Assembly (NCBI RefSeq): GCF_032681285.1
Contig: NZ_CP136336.1
Coordinates: 1,041,001-1,105,000, forward strand
Length of the DNA: 64,000 nucleotides
Origin: Piscinibacter gummiphilus
Lineage (GTDB): Bacteria; Pseudomonadota; Gammaproteobacteria; Burkholderiales; Burkholderiaceae_C
Reading direction: 5' to 3'
Shown here: positions 36,808-46,475 of the stretch, piece by piece
How the letters are laid out: each line of letters opens with the position of its first letter
Numbering within the stretch: position 1 is the stretch's first letter
Notes under the pieces: generated by a model
Told to the model about the DNA's origin: nothing
What the model saw: only the letters and a program-made list of their open reading frames with translations
The model's database searches: none
Program-made: the position numbers and the translations under genes

Positions 36808-37908
36808 CTACTTGCTGAAGTAGCGGCGAATCGACGCCGCGACGGTCTGGACATCCTCGTCGCTCATGTCCGGCCAACTCGGCAGGTTGATGCCACGCCA
36901 TGCCAGATCCTCGGCCACAGGATGACGGCGGTACGACTTGGCATACATCGGCATCGTATGGACGGGGAAGAACAGAGGCCTCGTCTCGATGCCGTCCTGC
37001 GAGAGATGGGCTCGCAATGGGTCGCGGTGCTCCGGCGTCTCGACGAGGATCGACACCATCCAGTAGCTGTGAACCGTATCGGGCTGTTCAGCATGCAAGG
37101 CGACCGGTAAGCCGGCGAGGGCTTGGCGATATCGCTCGGCGAGCCGGCGCTTGCGTGAGATGACGTCGGCCGCGTTTTCAAGCTGAGCCAACCCGATCGC
37201 GGCGGCGATGTTCGTCATGCGGTAGTTGTAGCCCACCACATCGTGCCAGTACTCGCGATGGTCGGCGAGGCCCTGGCCTTTGTAGTGACGGGCTCGCGTG
37301 GCGAGGGTCTTGTCGTTGGTGACGACCATGCCGCCCTCGCCTGTGGTGATGGTCTTGTTGCCGAAAAAGCTGAAGGTGGAGATGTCGCCGAAGGTGCCGA
37401 CATGACGGCCCTTGTAGAGCGTGCCGAAGGCCTCGGCGCAGTCTTCCACCACGAAGAGGCGATGTTCGCGAGCGATGGCCATCAAGGCGTCCATGTCGCA
37501 CGCTTGGCCGTACAGGTGGACCGGCATGATGGCGCGGGTACGTGGGGTGATGTGGCGTCGCACGTCTTCCGGGTCGATCTGCCAGCTGTCGCGACAAGAA
37601 TCGACGAATACCGGAGTCGCGCCGGTGTACGCAATCGCGTTGGCCGATGCGATGTAGGTGAGGGTCGGAACGATCACCTCGTCGCCCTCGCCGATGCCGA
37701 GCGCCAGCAGTGCGAGGTGGATGGCGACGGTGCCGTTGCAGACCGATGCTGCGTGCTCGATGCCGATGGTGCGAGCGAACTGGCTTTCGAATTCACCGAC
37801 GAACCGGCCGCGAGACGAGATCCAGGTCGTGTCGAGGCACTCGTTGACGTACTTCTTTTCGTTGCCGCGCAGGCTGGGGCGGTAAACGGGGATCTTGATC
37901 GCACTCAT
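36808..37908 (-). CDS. DegT/DnrJ/EryC1/StrS sugar aminotransferase (perosamine synthase-like)
   Basis: A 366-residue PLP enzyme starting IKIPVYRPSLRGNEKKYVNE with the segment LDTTWISSRGRFVGEFE, typical of GDP-perosamine synthase and related 4-aminotransferases. VVEDCAEAFGTLYKGRHVG carries the PLP aspartate and [20 protein letters not shown] the Schiff-base lysine. Together with the PglD-type acetyltransferase it forms a two-gene module for a 4-acetamido-4,6-dideoxy sugar. The 4-keto donor could be dTDP-4-keto-6-deoxyglucose from RmlAB in the same operon, or the UDP-linked product of the dehydratase at 19748. Confidence 0.88.
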   Translation of the reverse strand: MSAIKIPVYRPSLRGNEKKYVNECLDTTWISSRGRFVGEFESQFARTIGIEHAASVCNGTVAIHLALLALGIGEGDEVIVPTLTYIASANAIAYTGATPVFVDSCRDSWQIDPEDVRRHITPRTRAIMPVHLYGQACDMDALMAIAREHRLFVVEDCAEAFGTLYKGRHVGTFGDISTFSFFGNKTITTGEGGMVVTNDKTLATRARHYKGQGLADHREYWHDVVGYNYRMTNIAAAIGLAQLENAADVISRKRRLAERYRQALAGLPVALHAEQPDTVHSYWMVSILVETPEHRDPLRAHLSQDGIETRPLFFPVHTMPMYAKSYRRHPVAEDLAWRGINLPSWPDMSDEDVQTVAASIRRYFSK

Positions 37909-37929
37909 GTCTGTGCTCCTGCTCGAGGA

Positions 37930-38850
37930 TTAGAGAGCTTGGGTTTCGCCGGTGGTCACGTCGACCACTGGCAAGCCTCGGATCGCTTCCAGACGGGCCT
38001 GCCCCGCCAAGAGGGTGAGGTTACCTCCTGGGTCCTTGCCTTCGCGCACCAGCGATTCGACGTAGGCCTCGGCGACGGCGAGCGCCGGAAAAGGGCAGTT
38101 TGCCATCTGGTCGTTGCGCACGAAGAAGGCGTTGCTCCCCGTTGAGTTGCTGCCCACCAGCGAATAGCCGCGCGCGGTGGCCAGGTGGTGAAACGCCGCC
38201 AGCGACGCACCGAAGTAAAGGTTGGAGTGATGCTTTTCCGTGCGGACGAACCGTGGATCGTAGGGCACGGTGATGGCGCGGTCCGGGCCGAAGACGCTGT
38301 TGTATTCGACGATCAGGATGCGGGGCGAGCATTCCTTGATGGCTTCGAGGATCCAGTAGTCCACACCATCGATGTCGACCGACAGAATGCCGATGTCGTT
38401 GCCAAACTTGCCGCGGGCGAGCAGCTCGTTGATGTTGTCGCGGTCGATGAATTCGCAGATCGCGTCGAGGTGATGCCGCCATCCCATCGGGGACTTGCGG
38501 ATGCTGTCGATGTGCGGCTTGCTCGCGTCGATCACCAGGCCACGCCAGTTGTCGTGCATCAACAGGAACCGGCAATTCGACTCGCGGAAATCCTGCACGC
38601 CAAATTCGATGAAGGCCTTGTTCGGAATGTCAATGTGCCGGATGAGCTTCTGGATCATTCCGTCCTCGCCCCATTGCGAGAACACCTTGAACTCGAAGTC
38701 GGACAGCTTGTTCCCCTGGCGAGACCGGGCCAGCTGGGCCAGGATCGCGCCTTGGCTGAACTGGATCTCATCGAGCCTGTTGTCCAGGTTGGCTTGCGTG
38801 CGCAGGAGCGACATCGCCTTGGCGTATGCCCACCTCACCGTTCCGATCAT
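37930..38850 (-). CDS. Uncharacterised protein with SAM-methyltransferase-like core (WGEDG motif)
   Basis: A 306-residue protein starting MIGTVRWAYAKAMSLLRTQA. It has a central block of FKVFSQWGEDGMIQKLIRHI, KAFIEFGVQDFRESNCRFLL, NWRGLVIDASKPHI and IGILSVDIDGVDYWILEAIK. Strand and acidic-residue spacing resembles FkbM-like class I methyltransferases, with FIEFGVQD in the place of motif I, but the glycine pattern is weak. Proteins with this WGEDG and FIEFGV pattern are, from memory, common in O-antigen and capsule loci without an assigned function. It lies between the second flippase and the aminotransferase. Confidence 0.65.
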   Translation of the reverse strand: MIGTVRWAYAKAMSLLRTQANLDNRLDEIQFSQGAILAQLARSRQGNKLSDFEFKVFSQWGEDGMIQKLIRHIDIPNKAFIEFGVQDFRESNCRFLLMHDNWRGLVIDASKPHIDSIRKSPMGWRHHLDAICEFIDRDNINELLARGKFGNDIGILSVDIDGVDYWILEAIKECSPRILIVEYNSVFGPDRAITVPYDPRFVRTEKHHSNLYFGASLAAFHHLATARGYSLVGSNSTGSNAFFVRNDQMANCPFPALAVAEAYVESLVREGKDPGGNLTLLAGQARLEAIRGLPVVDVTTGETQAL

Positions 38851-38873
38851 GTCTGCTTCTCTCCGGAAGAGTT

Positions 38874-40238
38874 TTATGGTCCGCGTGTGACGACTGCGGA
38901 AGCTTGCGATTTCTGGCCTGCGTCGCGGAAGAGGCGCCGCACGAGCACGATTTGCGCTGGCACCGAAATGCAGCAGTAGGCGATTATCGTGGCGAGCACG
39001 GCGCCTTCGACGCCGATGCAGCCGACCAGCACCCATTTGGCGCCGAAGGAGATCGCGGCCATGGTCAGCGCCAGCACCGCCTGTGCCCGAAGAACCCCGG
39101 CACCGTTGAGCAGGCTGCCTGCGACCATGCCCAGCGCCTCGATGAGCGCCCACAGCGACAGCGATGAAGTCAAGAGCAGCGAGGGCGCGTGCGAGGTTCC
39201 GAGCCAGAGCTTCGTGATCATTCCCATCGAGAGTGCAAGCAGCAGGCACAAGCCACCCATCACGAGCAGCGTCATGCCCAGCGCGCGACGCAGCGCCTGG
39301 CGTACCCAGGCCACTTCTCCCCTGGCGAGCGCGTCCCCGAAGGCAGGCCATAGCCCGGCAAGTGCCGCGCTGATCAGCATCGACGCGAAGACGTAGAGGC
39401 GCTGGACTGCCGCGTAGTCACCGTAGGGCGCTTGCCCGAGCGTCTGCGTGATGACGATCGCGTCGGACTGAAACGCGAAGGCCGACGCCAATTGAACGGC
39501 GAGAAAGAGCGTGCCGGCCTTGAAAAGGCTGCCGATGTCGCCGACCGTGGGATGCCCTGCGCGAGGGCCTTTGTTGCTCCGACCGCGAAGCCACCAGACC
39601 AGGGTGTTGGCCAAGTTCGCCAGTACCAGGATGCCGAGCGATGAGAGCACCAAGGACGGCAACTTGCCCCCGAAATGCAGGACGGTCGGTATGGCTGCCA
39701 GCGTGCCAGCCGACGCAATCAGTTGGGTGCCACCAACCCAGTGTCCTTCCTGTGTGCCGAGCTGGATCTTCTGAACAAGGCTCGCAGGAATATTGAGCGC
39801 AAGCAGCACAACGAAAATGTGCAAGGCCGTCATGATCTGGCCCTTGTCGGCAGCGCCGACGGTGCCGACGACCGTGCTGGGATCGCTGGAAAATGCGCAC
39901 CAGCCTAGCCACGTCAACACGATCACGATGCCGACGGCTGCAGTGGAGACGTACCCGCCTGCGATAGCCCTCGCAGCGTCAGTCCGGTTGCCCAAGGCTC
40001 GCGCTGCCGTGATCCGGTTGAGGACCACGTTTCCCACGCCCAGGTCGGCGAACGCGAAAAAGCTGAGCATCGTCGACAGCAGCATCCAGACGCCGAACAG
40101 CTGAGGCCCCAGTTCATGCCTGGCCATCGGGATCGTGACCAGCAGGCTCACAGCAGTTCCGAAGCGCCCCGCATAGAAAGCGCCCGCCGTGATGACGACG
40201 CGACGGGTTCTCTCGTCGATCCTCACAAACCGGCTCAT
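38874..40238 (-). CDS. Wzx-type polysaccharide flippase (second of two)
   Basis: A 454-residue polytopic membrane protein with about 12 helices, starting MSRFVRIDERTRRVVITAG. The first helix pair with RFGTAVSLLVTIPMARHELG and FGVWMLLSTMLSFFAFADLG is typical of MOP-superfamily Wzx proteins. An in-frame ATG at 40313 would extend it into the epimerase coding region and is not favoured. It shows no evident close similarity to the flippase at 12920, suggesting a different substrate or origin. Confidence 0.82.
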   Translation of the reverse strand: MSRFVRIDERTRRVVITAGAFYAGRFGTAVSLLVTIPMARHELGPQLFGVWMLLSTMLSFFAFADLGVGNVVLNRITAARALGNRTDAARAIAGGYVSTAAVGIVIVLTWLGWCAFSSDPSTVVGTVGAADKGQIMTALHIFVVLLALNIPASLVQKIQLGTQEGHWVGGTQLIASAGTLAAIPTVLHFGGKLPSLVLSSLGILVLANLANTLVWWLRGRSNKGPRAGHPTVGDIGSLFKAGTLFLAVQLASAFAFQSDAIVITQTLGQAPYGDYAAVQRLYVFASMLISAALAGLWPAFGDALARGEVAWVRQALRRALGMTLLVMGGLCLLLALSMGMITKLWLGTSHAPSLLLTSSLSLWALIEALGMVAGSLLNGAGVLRAQAVLALTMAAISFGAKWVLVGCIGVEGAVLATIIAYCCISVPAQIVLVRRLFRDAGQKSQASAVVTRGP

Positions 40239-40263
40239 CGGCAGGGGCGCAGCGCGCGAAGGC

Positions 40264-41259
40264 TCATGAGCGGCGCGACGGCGCCGGTGCGTACTCGCTG
40301 CAGTACCAGTCAATGAATCGCGCTATCCCCGTCGACAGCGGTGTGGAGGGCTTGAACCCTACCCACGCATCCAGTGCGCTCACGTCTGCATAGGTCGCTT
40401 TGACGTCGCCATCCTGCATCGGCAGGAGTTCCTTCTTTGCGTCGCGATTCAGGCTGCGCTCCAGGCAGGCGATGAATTCGAGCAGCTGCACGGGAGCGTG
40501 ATTGCCGATGTTGAAAAGACGATAGGGCACCGTCGACGGCAGTTCGGGGGTCGCCACTTTGTCGAGCACGCGCAACACACCTTCCACGATGTCGTCGACA
40601 TAGGTGAAATCACGTGCCATGTCGCCGTGGTTGAACACCTTGATGGGCTCGCCGGCGAGGATCGCCTTGGTGAAGAGGAAGTACGCCATGTCTGGGCGAC
40701 CCCACGGGCCATACACCGTGAAGAAACGCAGCCCGGTGGTGGGCAGGCCGTAGAGGTGGCTGTAGGTGTGAGCCATCAGCTCGTTGGCCTTTTTCGTGGC
40801 CGCATACAGGCTGATGGGGTGGTCAACCGTGTCGGTCTCGACAAATGGCATCTTGGTGTTGCCGCCATAGACGCTGGAGCTGCTGGCATACACCAGGTGC
40901 GCCACCCGGTGGTAGCGGCAGCCCTCGAGCACGTTGAGAAACCCGCTCACGTTGCTGTCCACATAGGCGTGTGGGTTCTGAAGCGAGTAGCGCACGCCCG
41001 CTTGCGCTGCCAGGTGCACGACGCGGTCGAACTTTTCCGCGGCGAACAACGCTGCCATGGCATCTCGGTTGGAAACGTCTATGCGCACGAAGCGGAAGCT
41101 GGCGTAGGGCTGCAGCTGGGCCAGGCGGTCGAGTTTGAGCTGCGGGTCGTAGTAGTCGCCGAGGTTGTCGATGCCGACGACCTCATCTCCGCGCTCGAGC
41201 AGTCGAATCGCGGTGTGCATGCCGATGAAGCCCGCGGCTCCCGTCACAAGTACCTTCAT
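40264..41259 (-). CDS. NAD-dependent epimerase, UDP-glucuronate 4-epimerase type
   Basis: A 331-residue extended SDR. The start MKVLVTGAAGFIGMHTAIRL has the NAD-binding glycines. GVRYSLQNPHAYVDSNVSGF is the hallmark of the UDP-GlcA 4-epimerase/CapI/WbpP-like group. SSSSVYGGNTKMPF and SLYAATKKANELMAH contain the catalytic Ser and YXXXK. The product would be UDP-galacturonate for the glycan. No UDP-glucose dehydrogenase gene is in the window, so UDP-GlcA must come from elsewhere. A 165-base gap with no recognised feature lies between it and rmlC. Confidence 0.87.
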   Translation of the reverse strand: MKVLVTGAAGFIGMHTAIRLLERGDEVVGIDNLGDYYDPQLKLDRLAQLQPYASFRFVRIDVSNRDAMAALFAAEKFDRVVHLAAQAGVRYSLQNPHAYVDSNVSGFLNVLEGCRYHRVAHLVYASSSSVYGGNTKMPFVETDTVDHPISLYAATKKANELMAHTYSHLYGLPTTGLRFFTVYGPWGRPDMAYFLFTKAILAGEPIKVFNHGDMARDFTYVDDIVEGVLRVLDKVATPELPSTVPYRLFNIGNHAPVQLLEFIACLERSLNRDAKKELLPMQDGDVKATYADVSALDAWVGFKPSTPLSTGIARFIDWYCSEYAPAPSRRS

Positions 41260-41424
41260 GCGGTCGACCTCGCGATGACAGGGTGCTGGAAGGTCCTACT
41301 CATGTGCATGGTTCGTACTTGCTACCGCGCACTCGCGGCTGGACTGGGATGCGGGAAGAGGCGTGCGCCCCGAAGGACGCGGGAGTTTATCGAAGGAAAT
41401 TGCGCCGCCTCCGCGTGCTGCGGG

Positions 41425-41976
41425 CTAATCGAAAGTGGTCGCCGCGTCGAAGCTGGGTGCGCCGGCATCCTTGTCGGAAAGTTGGGGCTCCACACCGTTG
41501 TTCGGCCATTCGATGCCGATTGCCGGGTCGTTCCAGCGCAGCGCTCCCTCGGCTTGAGGTGTGTAGTACGAGCTGGTCTTGTAGAGAAAGTCTGCGCTTT
41601 CGCTCAGCACCAGGAAGCCATGTGCCATGCCGGGTGGGAGCCACAACTGCCGGTGGTTTTCACCGCTGAGCTCCACGCCGGCCCATTTGCCAAATGTGGG
41701 GCTCGAACGGCGCATGTCGACGGCGACATCGAACACGCGGCCCTGCGTCACCCTCACGAGCTTGCCCTGGGCATGAGGTGGCAACTGGTAGTGCATGCCC
41801 CGCAAGACGCCGCGGCCTGAACGGGAATGGTTGTCTTGCACGAACTCGATGTGTTTGCCGACGGCGGCGTCGAATGCCTTCTGGTTGAAGCTCTCCATGA
41901 AGAAGCCCCGGGCGTCGCCAAACACCTTGGGTTCGAGGATGAGCACGCCTTCGATGGCTGTCTTGATGACGTTCAT
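41425..41976 (-). CDS. rmlC: dTDP-4-dehydrorhamnose 3,5-epimerase
   Basis: A 183-residue cupin enzyme, third step of dTDP-L-rhamnose synthesis. Motifs: LEPKVFGDARGFFMESFNQK, FVQDNHSRSGRGVLRGMHYQ with the catalytic His region, VDMRRSSPTFGKW and WLPPGMAHGFLVLSE. The length is standard. It starts 1 base after the rmlA stop and is the last gene of the rmlBDAC block. Confidence 0.96.
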   Translation of the reverse strand: MNVIKTAIEGVLILEPKVFGDARGFFMESFNQKAFDAAVGKHIEFVQDNHSRSGRGVLRGMHYQLPPHAQGKLVRVTQGRVFDVAVDMRRSSPTFGKWAGVELSGENHRQLWLPPGMAHGFLVLSESADFLYKTSSYYTPQAEGALRWNDPAIGIEWPNNGVEPQLSDKDAGAPSFDAATTFD

Positions 41977-41977
41977 C

Positions 41978-42871
41978 TCAGAAGACTTGGCTGTTCACGA
42001 TCTGCATCAGGTATTGGCCGTAGCCGTTCTTCAGCATCGGCTGCGCCATGGCTTCCAGCTGCTGCGCGCTGATCCAGCCTGAGCGGTAAGCGATTTCCTC
42101 GGGGCACGCAACCTTGAGCCCCTGGCGCTTCTCAAGCGTGGCAATGAACTGCCCCGCCTCCATCAGGCTGTCGTGCGTGCCGGTGTCGAGCCACGCATAC
42201 CCACGCCCCATGATTTCGACGTTGAGCTGATCCTGCTGCAGGTAGCGGGCATTGACCTCGGTGATCTCGAGTTCGCCGCGTGCCGAGGGTTTGATGCTCG
42301 CGGCGATGTCGCACACCTGCTCGTCGTAGAAGTACAAGCCGGTGACCGCGTACTTGCTCTTCGGCGCTTTGGGCTTCTCTTCGATGCTCAATGCGCGTTT
42401 GTGGTCATCAAACGCAACCACGCCGTAACGTTCGGGATCCTGCACGTGATAAGCGAACACAGAGGCGCCGGTGTCACGCGCCGCCGCCGACTGCAGCAGC
42501 CGTTGCAGGTCATGCCCATAGAAGATGTTGTCCCCCAGCACCAGCGCACTCGGCTGCCCGTTCACGAACTGCTTGCCGAGGATGAACGCCTGCGCCAGCC
42601 CATCGGGGCTTGGCTGCACGCAGTAGCTGATGTTGATGCCCCACTTGGCGCCGTCGCCCAGCAGCGCCTCGAAGCGCGGTGTGTCTTGCGGCGTGCTGAT
42701 GAGCAGGATGTCGCGGATGCCGGCCAGCATCAGCGTGGCCAGCGGGTAGTACACCATCGGCTTGTCGTAAACCGGCAGCAGCTGTTTGCTGATGGCCAAA
42801 GTGGCCGGGTGCAGGCGGGTGCCGGATCCTCCGGCGAGGATGATGCCCTTGCGTTGCGATGCAGTGCTCAT
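41978..42871 (-). CDS. rmlA: Glucose-1-phosphate thymidylyltransferase
   Basis: RmlA makes dTDP-glucose from dTTP and glucose-1-phosphate, the first step to dTDP-L-rhamnose. The 297-residue protein has [20 protein letters not shown] (nucleotide-binding signature), [40 protein letters not shown], and [19 protein letters not shown]. Length and motifs match RfbA rather than the RffH or longer C-extended forms. It is third in the - strand rml block, 20 bases after rmlD. Confidence 0.97.
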   Translation of the reverse strand: MSTASQRKGIILAGGSGTRLHPATLAISKQLLPVYDKPMVYYPLATLMLAGIRDILLISTPQDTPRFEALLGDGAKWGINISYCVQPSPDGLAQAFILGKQFVNGQPSALVLGDNIFYGHDLQRLLQSAAARDTGASVFAYHVQDPERYGVVAFDDHKRALSIEEKPKAPKSKYAVTGLYFYDEQVCDIAASIKPSARGELEITEVNARYLQQDQLNVEIMGRGYAWLDTGTHDSLMEAGQFIATLEKRQGLKVACPEEIAYRSGWISAQQLEAMAQPMLKNGYGQYLMQIVNSQVF

Positions 42872-42891
42872 GGTGCTGTTCCGGAGGGAGA

Positions 42892-43788
42892 TCAGGCGAG
42901 GGTTTCAGTCAGCATTCGCTCGACGCCCGTCTGCCAGTGCGGCAGGGTCAGCCCGAAGGTCTGTTGCAGCTTCGAGGTGTTCATGCGCGAGTTGCCCGGG
43001 CGTTTGGCGGGGGTCGGGAAGGCGCTGGTGGGCACGGGCTCGATGGCGTCGAGCGACACCTTGATCGGCTGGCCGGCGCGCCGGGCGAACTCGATCACGT
43101 GGCGTGCGTAGTCGTGCCAATGGGTCTCGCCCGCGGCGACGGCGTGGTACGTGCCCGACAACACCGGCTGCTGCTGCGCGGCGCGCAGGGCATGGGCGGT
43201 GACGTCGGCCAGCAACTCGGCGCCCGTCGGAGCGCCGAACTGGTCGTTGATGACGGTGAGCCTGTCGCGCTCCTTCGCGAGTTTCAGCATCGTCTTGGCG
43301 AAGTTGCCGCCGCGTGCGGCGTACACCCAGCTCGTGCGGAATATGAGGTGCTTCACCCCGCTCGCGCGGATGGCCTCTTCACCTTCGAGCTTGGTCCGGC
43401 CGTAGACGCTCAAGGGGCCGGTAGGCGAGTCTTCGACCCAGGGAGTGCTGCCGCTGCCGTCGAAGACGTAGTCGGTGCTGTAGTGCGCCAGCCAAGCGCC
43501 GAGCAATGCCGCCTCACGGGCGATCACGCCCACGGCCGACGCGTTGATCGTGCGCGCCAGTTCAGGCTCGCTCTCGGCCTTGTCGACGGCGGTGTGGGCC
43601 GCCGCATTGACGATGATCTGCGGGGCCACGGCACGCACGGTGGCGGCCAGCGATTCGGGCTTGGAGAAGTCGGCGGTGAGCGGGCCAGGGCTGTCGAAAT
43701 CGAGTGCCACCACCTCGCCCAGCGGCGCCAGCGAGCGCTGCAGTTCCCAGCCGACTTGGCCGTTCTTCCCCAGCAGCAGGATCTTCAT
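42892..43788 (-). CDS. rmlD: dTDP-4-dehydrorhamnose reductase
   Basis: RmlD reduces the 4-keto sugar to dTDP-L-rhamnose. Starting at [20 protein letters not shown] (ATG at 43788, overlapping the rmlB stop) gives 298 residues, the usual length. [18 protein letters not shown] and [20 protein letters not shown] are RmlD hallmarks, and [13 protein letters not shown] contains the YXXXK pair. The frame is open further upstream to 43881, but only inside rmlB. Confidence 0.96.
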   Translation of the reverse strand: MKILLLGKNGQVGWELQRSLAPLGEVVALDFDSPGPLTADFSKPESLAATVRAVAPQIIVNAAAHTAVDKAESEPELARTINASAVGVIAREAALLGAWLAHYSTDYVFDGSGSTPWVEDSPTGPLSVYGRTKLEGEEAIRASGVKHLIFRTSWVYAARGGNFAKTMLKLAKERDRLTVINDQFGAPTGAELLADVTAHALRAAQQQPVLSGTYHAVAAGETHWHDYARHVIEFARRAGQPIKVSLDAIEPVPTSAFPTPAKRPGNSRMNTSKLQQTFGLTLPHWQTGVERMLTETLA

Positions 43789-44852
43789 GCGGTCGACCGA
43801 TCGGCGTAGTTGCGTGCGACCCACTCGCGGTAGGCGCCGCTTTGTACTTGTGACACCCACTCGGCGTTGTCGAGGTACCACTGCACCGTCTTCCGGATGC
43901 CGGTCTCGAAGGTCTCGGCCGGCTTCCAGCCGAGCTCGCGTTCGAGCTTGCGGGCGTCGATCGCGTAGCGTCGGTCATGGCCGGGGCGGTCGGTCACATA
44001 GGTGATGTGGCGCGCATACGAGCCGCCTGCGTCGGGCCGCAACTCGTCAAGCAGCCCACAGATCGTTTTCACGATCTCGATGTTGGGTTTCTCGTTCCAG
44101 CCGCCGATGTTGTAGGTCTCGCCGACCTTGCCGCGTGCCAGCACTTCACGGATGGCCGAGCAGTGGTCTTTCACGTAGAGCCAGTCGCGCACCTGCATGC
44201 CGTCGCCGTAGACCGGCAGTGGCTTGCCGGCCAGCGCGTTGACGATCATGAGCGGGATCAGCTTCTCGGGGAAGTGATAGGGCCCGTAGTTGTTGCTGCA
44301 GTTGGTGGTGATGACCGGCAGGCCGTAGGTGTGGTGCCAGGCGCGCACCATGTGGTCGCTGGCGGCCTTGGAGGCCGAGTAGGGGCTGTTGGGCTCGTAG
44401 GGGTGGGTTTCGGTGAACGGCGGGTCGGTGGGCTTGAGCGAGCCGTAGACCTCGTCGGTGGAAACGTGGTGGAAGCGGAAAGCGTCCTTCGCGGAGCCCT
44501 GCAGCGACATCCAGTGGCCCCGCGCCGCTTCGAGCAGCGTGAAGGTGCCGTTGACGTTGGTCTGGATGAAGGCGCCGGGGCCGTGGATGCTGCGGTCGAC
44601 GTGGCTCTCGGCCGCGAAGTGCACGATGGCGCGCGGCTGGTGGTCCTTGAGCAGCTTGTCCACCAGGGGGCGGTCGCCGATGTCGCCCTGGACGAAGATG
44701 TGCCGGCTGTCCTGCGCGAGGGACTTCAGGTTGGCCAGGTTGCCGGCGTAGGTGAGGGCGTCGAGGTTGACGACTGGCTCGCCGGTGGCCTCGATCCAGT
44801 CGAGCACAAAGTTCGCGCCGATGAAGCCGGCGCCGCCGGTGACAAGAATCAT
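43785..44852 (-). CDS. rmlB: dTDP-glucose 4,6-dehydratase
   Basis: RmlB converts dTDP-glucose to dTDP-4-keto-6-deoxyglucose. The ATG at 44852 gives [20 protein letters not shown] and 355 residues. [31 protein letters not shown] (catalytic Thr-Asp-Glu) and [14 protein letters not shown] (YXXXK) are diagnostic. It is the first gene of the long - arm. Its promoter must lie in the 114-base divergent gap before the DEAD-box helicase gene. Confidence 0.97.
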   Translation of the reverse strand: MILVTGGAGFIGANFVLDWIEATGEPVVNLDALTYAGNLANLKSLAQDSRHIFVQGDIGDRPLVDKLLKDHQPRAIVHFAAESHVDRSIHGPGAFIQTNVNGTFTLLEAARGHWMSLQGSAKDAFRFHHVSTDEVYGSLKPTDPPFTETHPYEPNSPYSASKAASDHMVRAWHHTYGLPVITTNCSNNYGPYHFPEKLIPLMIVNALAGKPLPVYGDGMQVRDWLYVKDHCSAIREVLARGKVGETYNIGGWNEKPNIEIVKTICGLLDELRPDAGGSYARHITYVTDRPGHDRRYAIDARKLERELGWKPAETFETGIRKTVQWYLDNAEWVSQVQSGAYREWVARNYADRSTA

Positions 44853-44954
44853 GGGTTGCCAGTGATGGTGTGAGGTGCGGTGCTGCACCGGCCAGGAACG
44901 AGGCGATTCTAGGGCCGGCCCGCCGACGAAAAAGGGGGCTTCGGAGGTACGGGA

Positions 44955-44960
44955 GATAAT
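44955..44960 (+). promoter_or_regulatory. Candidate -10 box for the DEAD-box helicase gene
   Basis: GATAAT (5 of 6 bases of the consensus) lies 6 bases before the ATG at 44967. The nearest purine-rich stretch, GGGAG, is 12 bases upstream of the ATG and overlaps this box. If the box is used, transcription would start at or next to the start codon. No clear -35 box is visible. Confidence 0.35.
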
Positions 44961-44966
44961 CCCCGG

Positions 44967-46469
44967 ATGACTCAGACAGCCGTTGAACCCGTCGGTACCG
45001 CGCCTTCACAAGAGGCGCCTGCCATTGCGCCACCTCCAGAGAACATGGAGTTCTCGTCATTGGGACTGGACCCTGTGCTGGAGAGGGCCGTCGCCGAATC
45101 GGGCTACACGACGATGACCCCCATTCAAGCCAAGGCGATCCCCATCGTTCTGGCGGGCCGTGACGTGATGGGCGCCGCTCAGACCGGCACGGGCAAGACC
45201 GCGGCGTTCTCGCTGCCCCTGCTTCACAAGATGATGAAGCACGAGAACAGCAGCGCGTCTCCGGCTCGCCACCCGGTGAGGGCGCTGGTGCTGGCCCCCA
45301 CGCGTGAGCTGGCCGACCAGGTCGCCAAGAACATCCAGACCTATTCCAAGCACACCAAGCTGCGCGCGATGGTGGTCTTTGGCGGCATCGACATGAAGCC
45401 GCAGACGCTGGAACTCAAGAAGGGCGTGGAGGTGCTGATCGCCACGCCGGGGCGCCTGCTCGACCACATCGAGGCCAAGAACTGCGTACTCAACCAGGTC
45501 GAATACGTGGTGCTCGACGAGGCTGACCGCATGCTCGACATCGGCTTCCTGCCCGACCTGCAACGCATCCTGAGCTACCTGCCCAAGCAGCGCCAGACGC
45601 TGCTGTTTTCGGCCACCTTCTCGCCCGAGATCAAGCGCCTGGCCGAGAGCTACCTGCAGGACCCGATCCTGGTCGAGGTGGCGCGCCCGAATGCCACTGC
45701 GTCCACGGTGGAGCAGCGCTTCTTCAGCGTCGCCACCGACGACAAACGCGCCGCGGTCCGCAAGCTCCTGAAGGACCGTGAGATCACGCAGGCGATCGTC
45801 TTCGTCAACTCCAAGCTGGGCTGCGCGCGGCTGGCGCGGTCGCTGGAGCGCGATGGTCTGCGCACCAACGCGCTGCACGGCGACAAGTCGCAAGACGAGC
45901 GGCTGAAGGCGCTCGATGCTTTCAAGCGCGGCGAGGTCGACGTGCTCGTGTGCACGGACGTGGCCGCCCGGGGCCTCGACATCGCCGACCTCCCGGCGGT
46001 CTTCAACTTCGACGTGCCGTTCAACGCAGAGGACTATGTGCACCGTATCGGCCGCACTGGCCGCGCAGGGGCCTCGGGCCTGGCGATGACGCTGGTGACG
46101 CGCGAAGACACCCGCCTGGTCGCCGACATCGAGAAGCTGATCAAGAAGAAGATCGATTTGGAGCCCCTGGAGTTGGATGAGGGCCGGCCCCCGCGCGAGC
46201 GTGAGCGCGAGGATCGGCGCCGCTCGCGGGACGATGATGCCGCGCCGCGGCCGGCGCGTAGCAGCTACAGCGCGCCCCGGCCCGCGCCGCGCGATCCGTT
46301 CTTCGACAAGCCGTATGAGGCCAGCCCGGCCTCCGATGAGGCCCCGGCGTGGGAAAGCAGCAAGTCGGCCCAGGTGTCTGCGGCGCGCGGCTTGTCGCCC
46401 AACATCAAGCCGAAGAAGAAGGTTGCCGCTCTGTTCGGCGCGAAGCCGCCGGCGCCGTCGGGCAACTGA
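44967..46469 (+). CDS. rhlE: DEAD-box ATP-dependent RNA helicase, RhlE-like
   Basis: A 500-residue RNA helicase probably acting in ribosome assembly or RNA turnover. The Q motif region ([20 protein letters not shown]) and all helicase motifs are present: [11 protein letters not shown] (I), PTRELADQ (Ia), TPGRLLD (Ib), LDEADRML (II), FSATF (III), VFVNSK (IV), DVAARGLDI (V) and [10 protein letters not shown] (VI). The C-terminal 120 residues are low-complexity and rich in R, D, P and S, a probable RNA-binding tail. RhlE is the best subfamily guess. Confidence 0.9.
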   Translation: MTQTAVEPVGTAPSQEAPAIAPPPENMEFSSLGLDPVLERAVAESGYTTMTPIQAKAIPIVLAGRDVMGAAQTGTGKTAAFSLPLLHKMMKHENSSASPARHPVRALVLAPTRELADQVAKNIQTYSKHTKLRAMVVFGGIDMKPQTLELKKGVEVLIATPGRLLDHIEAKNCVLNQVEYVVLDEADRMLDIGFLPDLQRILSYLPKQRQTLLFSATFSPEIKRLAESYLQDPILVEVARPNATASTVEQRFFSVATDDKRAAVRKLLKDREITQAIVFVNSKLGCARLARSLERDGLRTNALHGDKSQDERLKALDAFKRGEVDVLVCTDVAARGLDIADLPAVFNFDVPFNAEDYVHRIGRTGRAGASGLAMTLVTREDTRLVADIEKLIKKKIDLEPLELDEGRPPREREREDRRRSRDDDAAPRPARSSYSAPRPAPRDPFFDKPYEASPASDEAPAWESSKSAQVSAARGLSPNIKPKKKVAALFGAKPPAPSGN

Positions 46470-46475
46470 GGCGCT

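Noticed and set aside
41260..41424. Possible promoter or extra gene in the 165-base gap between rmlC and the epimerase gene
   Set aside because: No convincing -10/-35 pair, hairpin or coding frame could be supported.
40498..41820. A 440-codon open frame on the + strand
   Set aside because: It runs antisense through the epimerase and rmlC genes, both of which have clear motifs.
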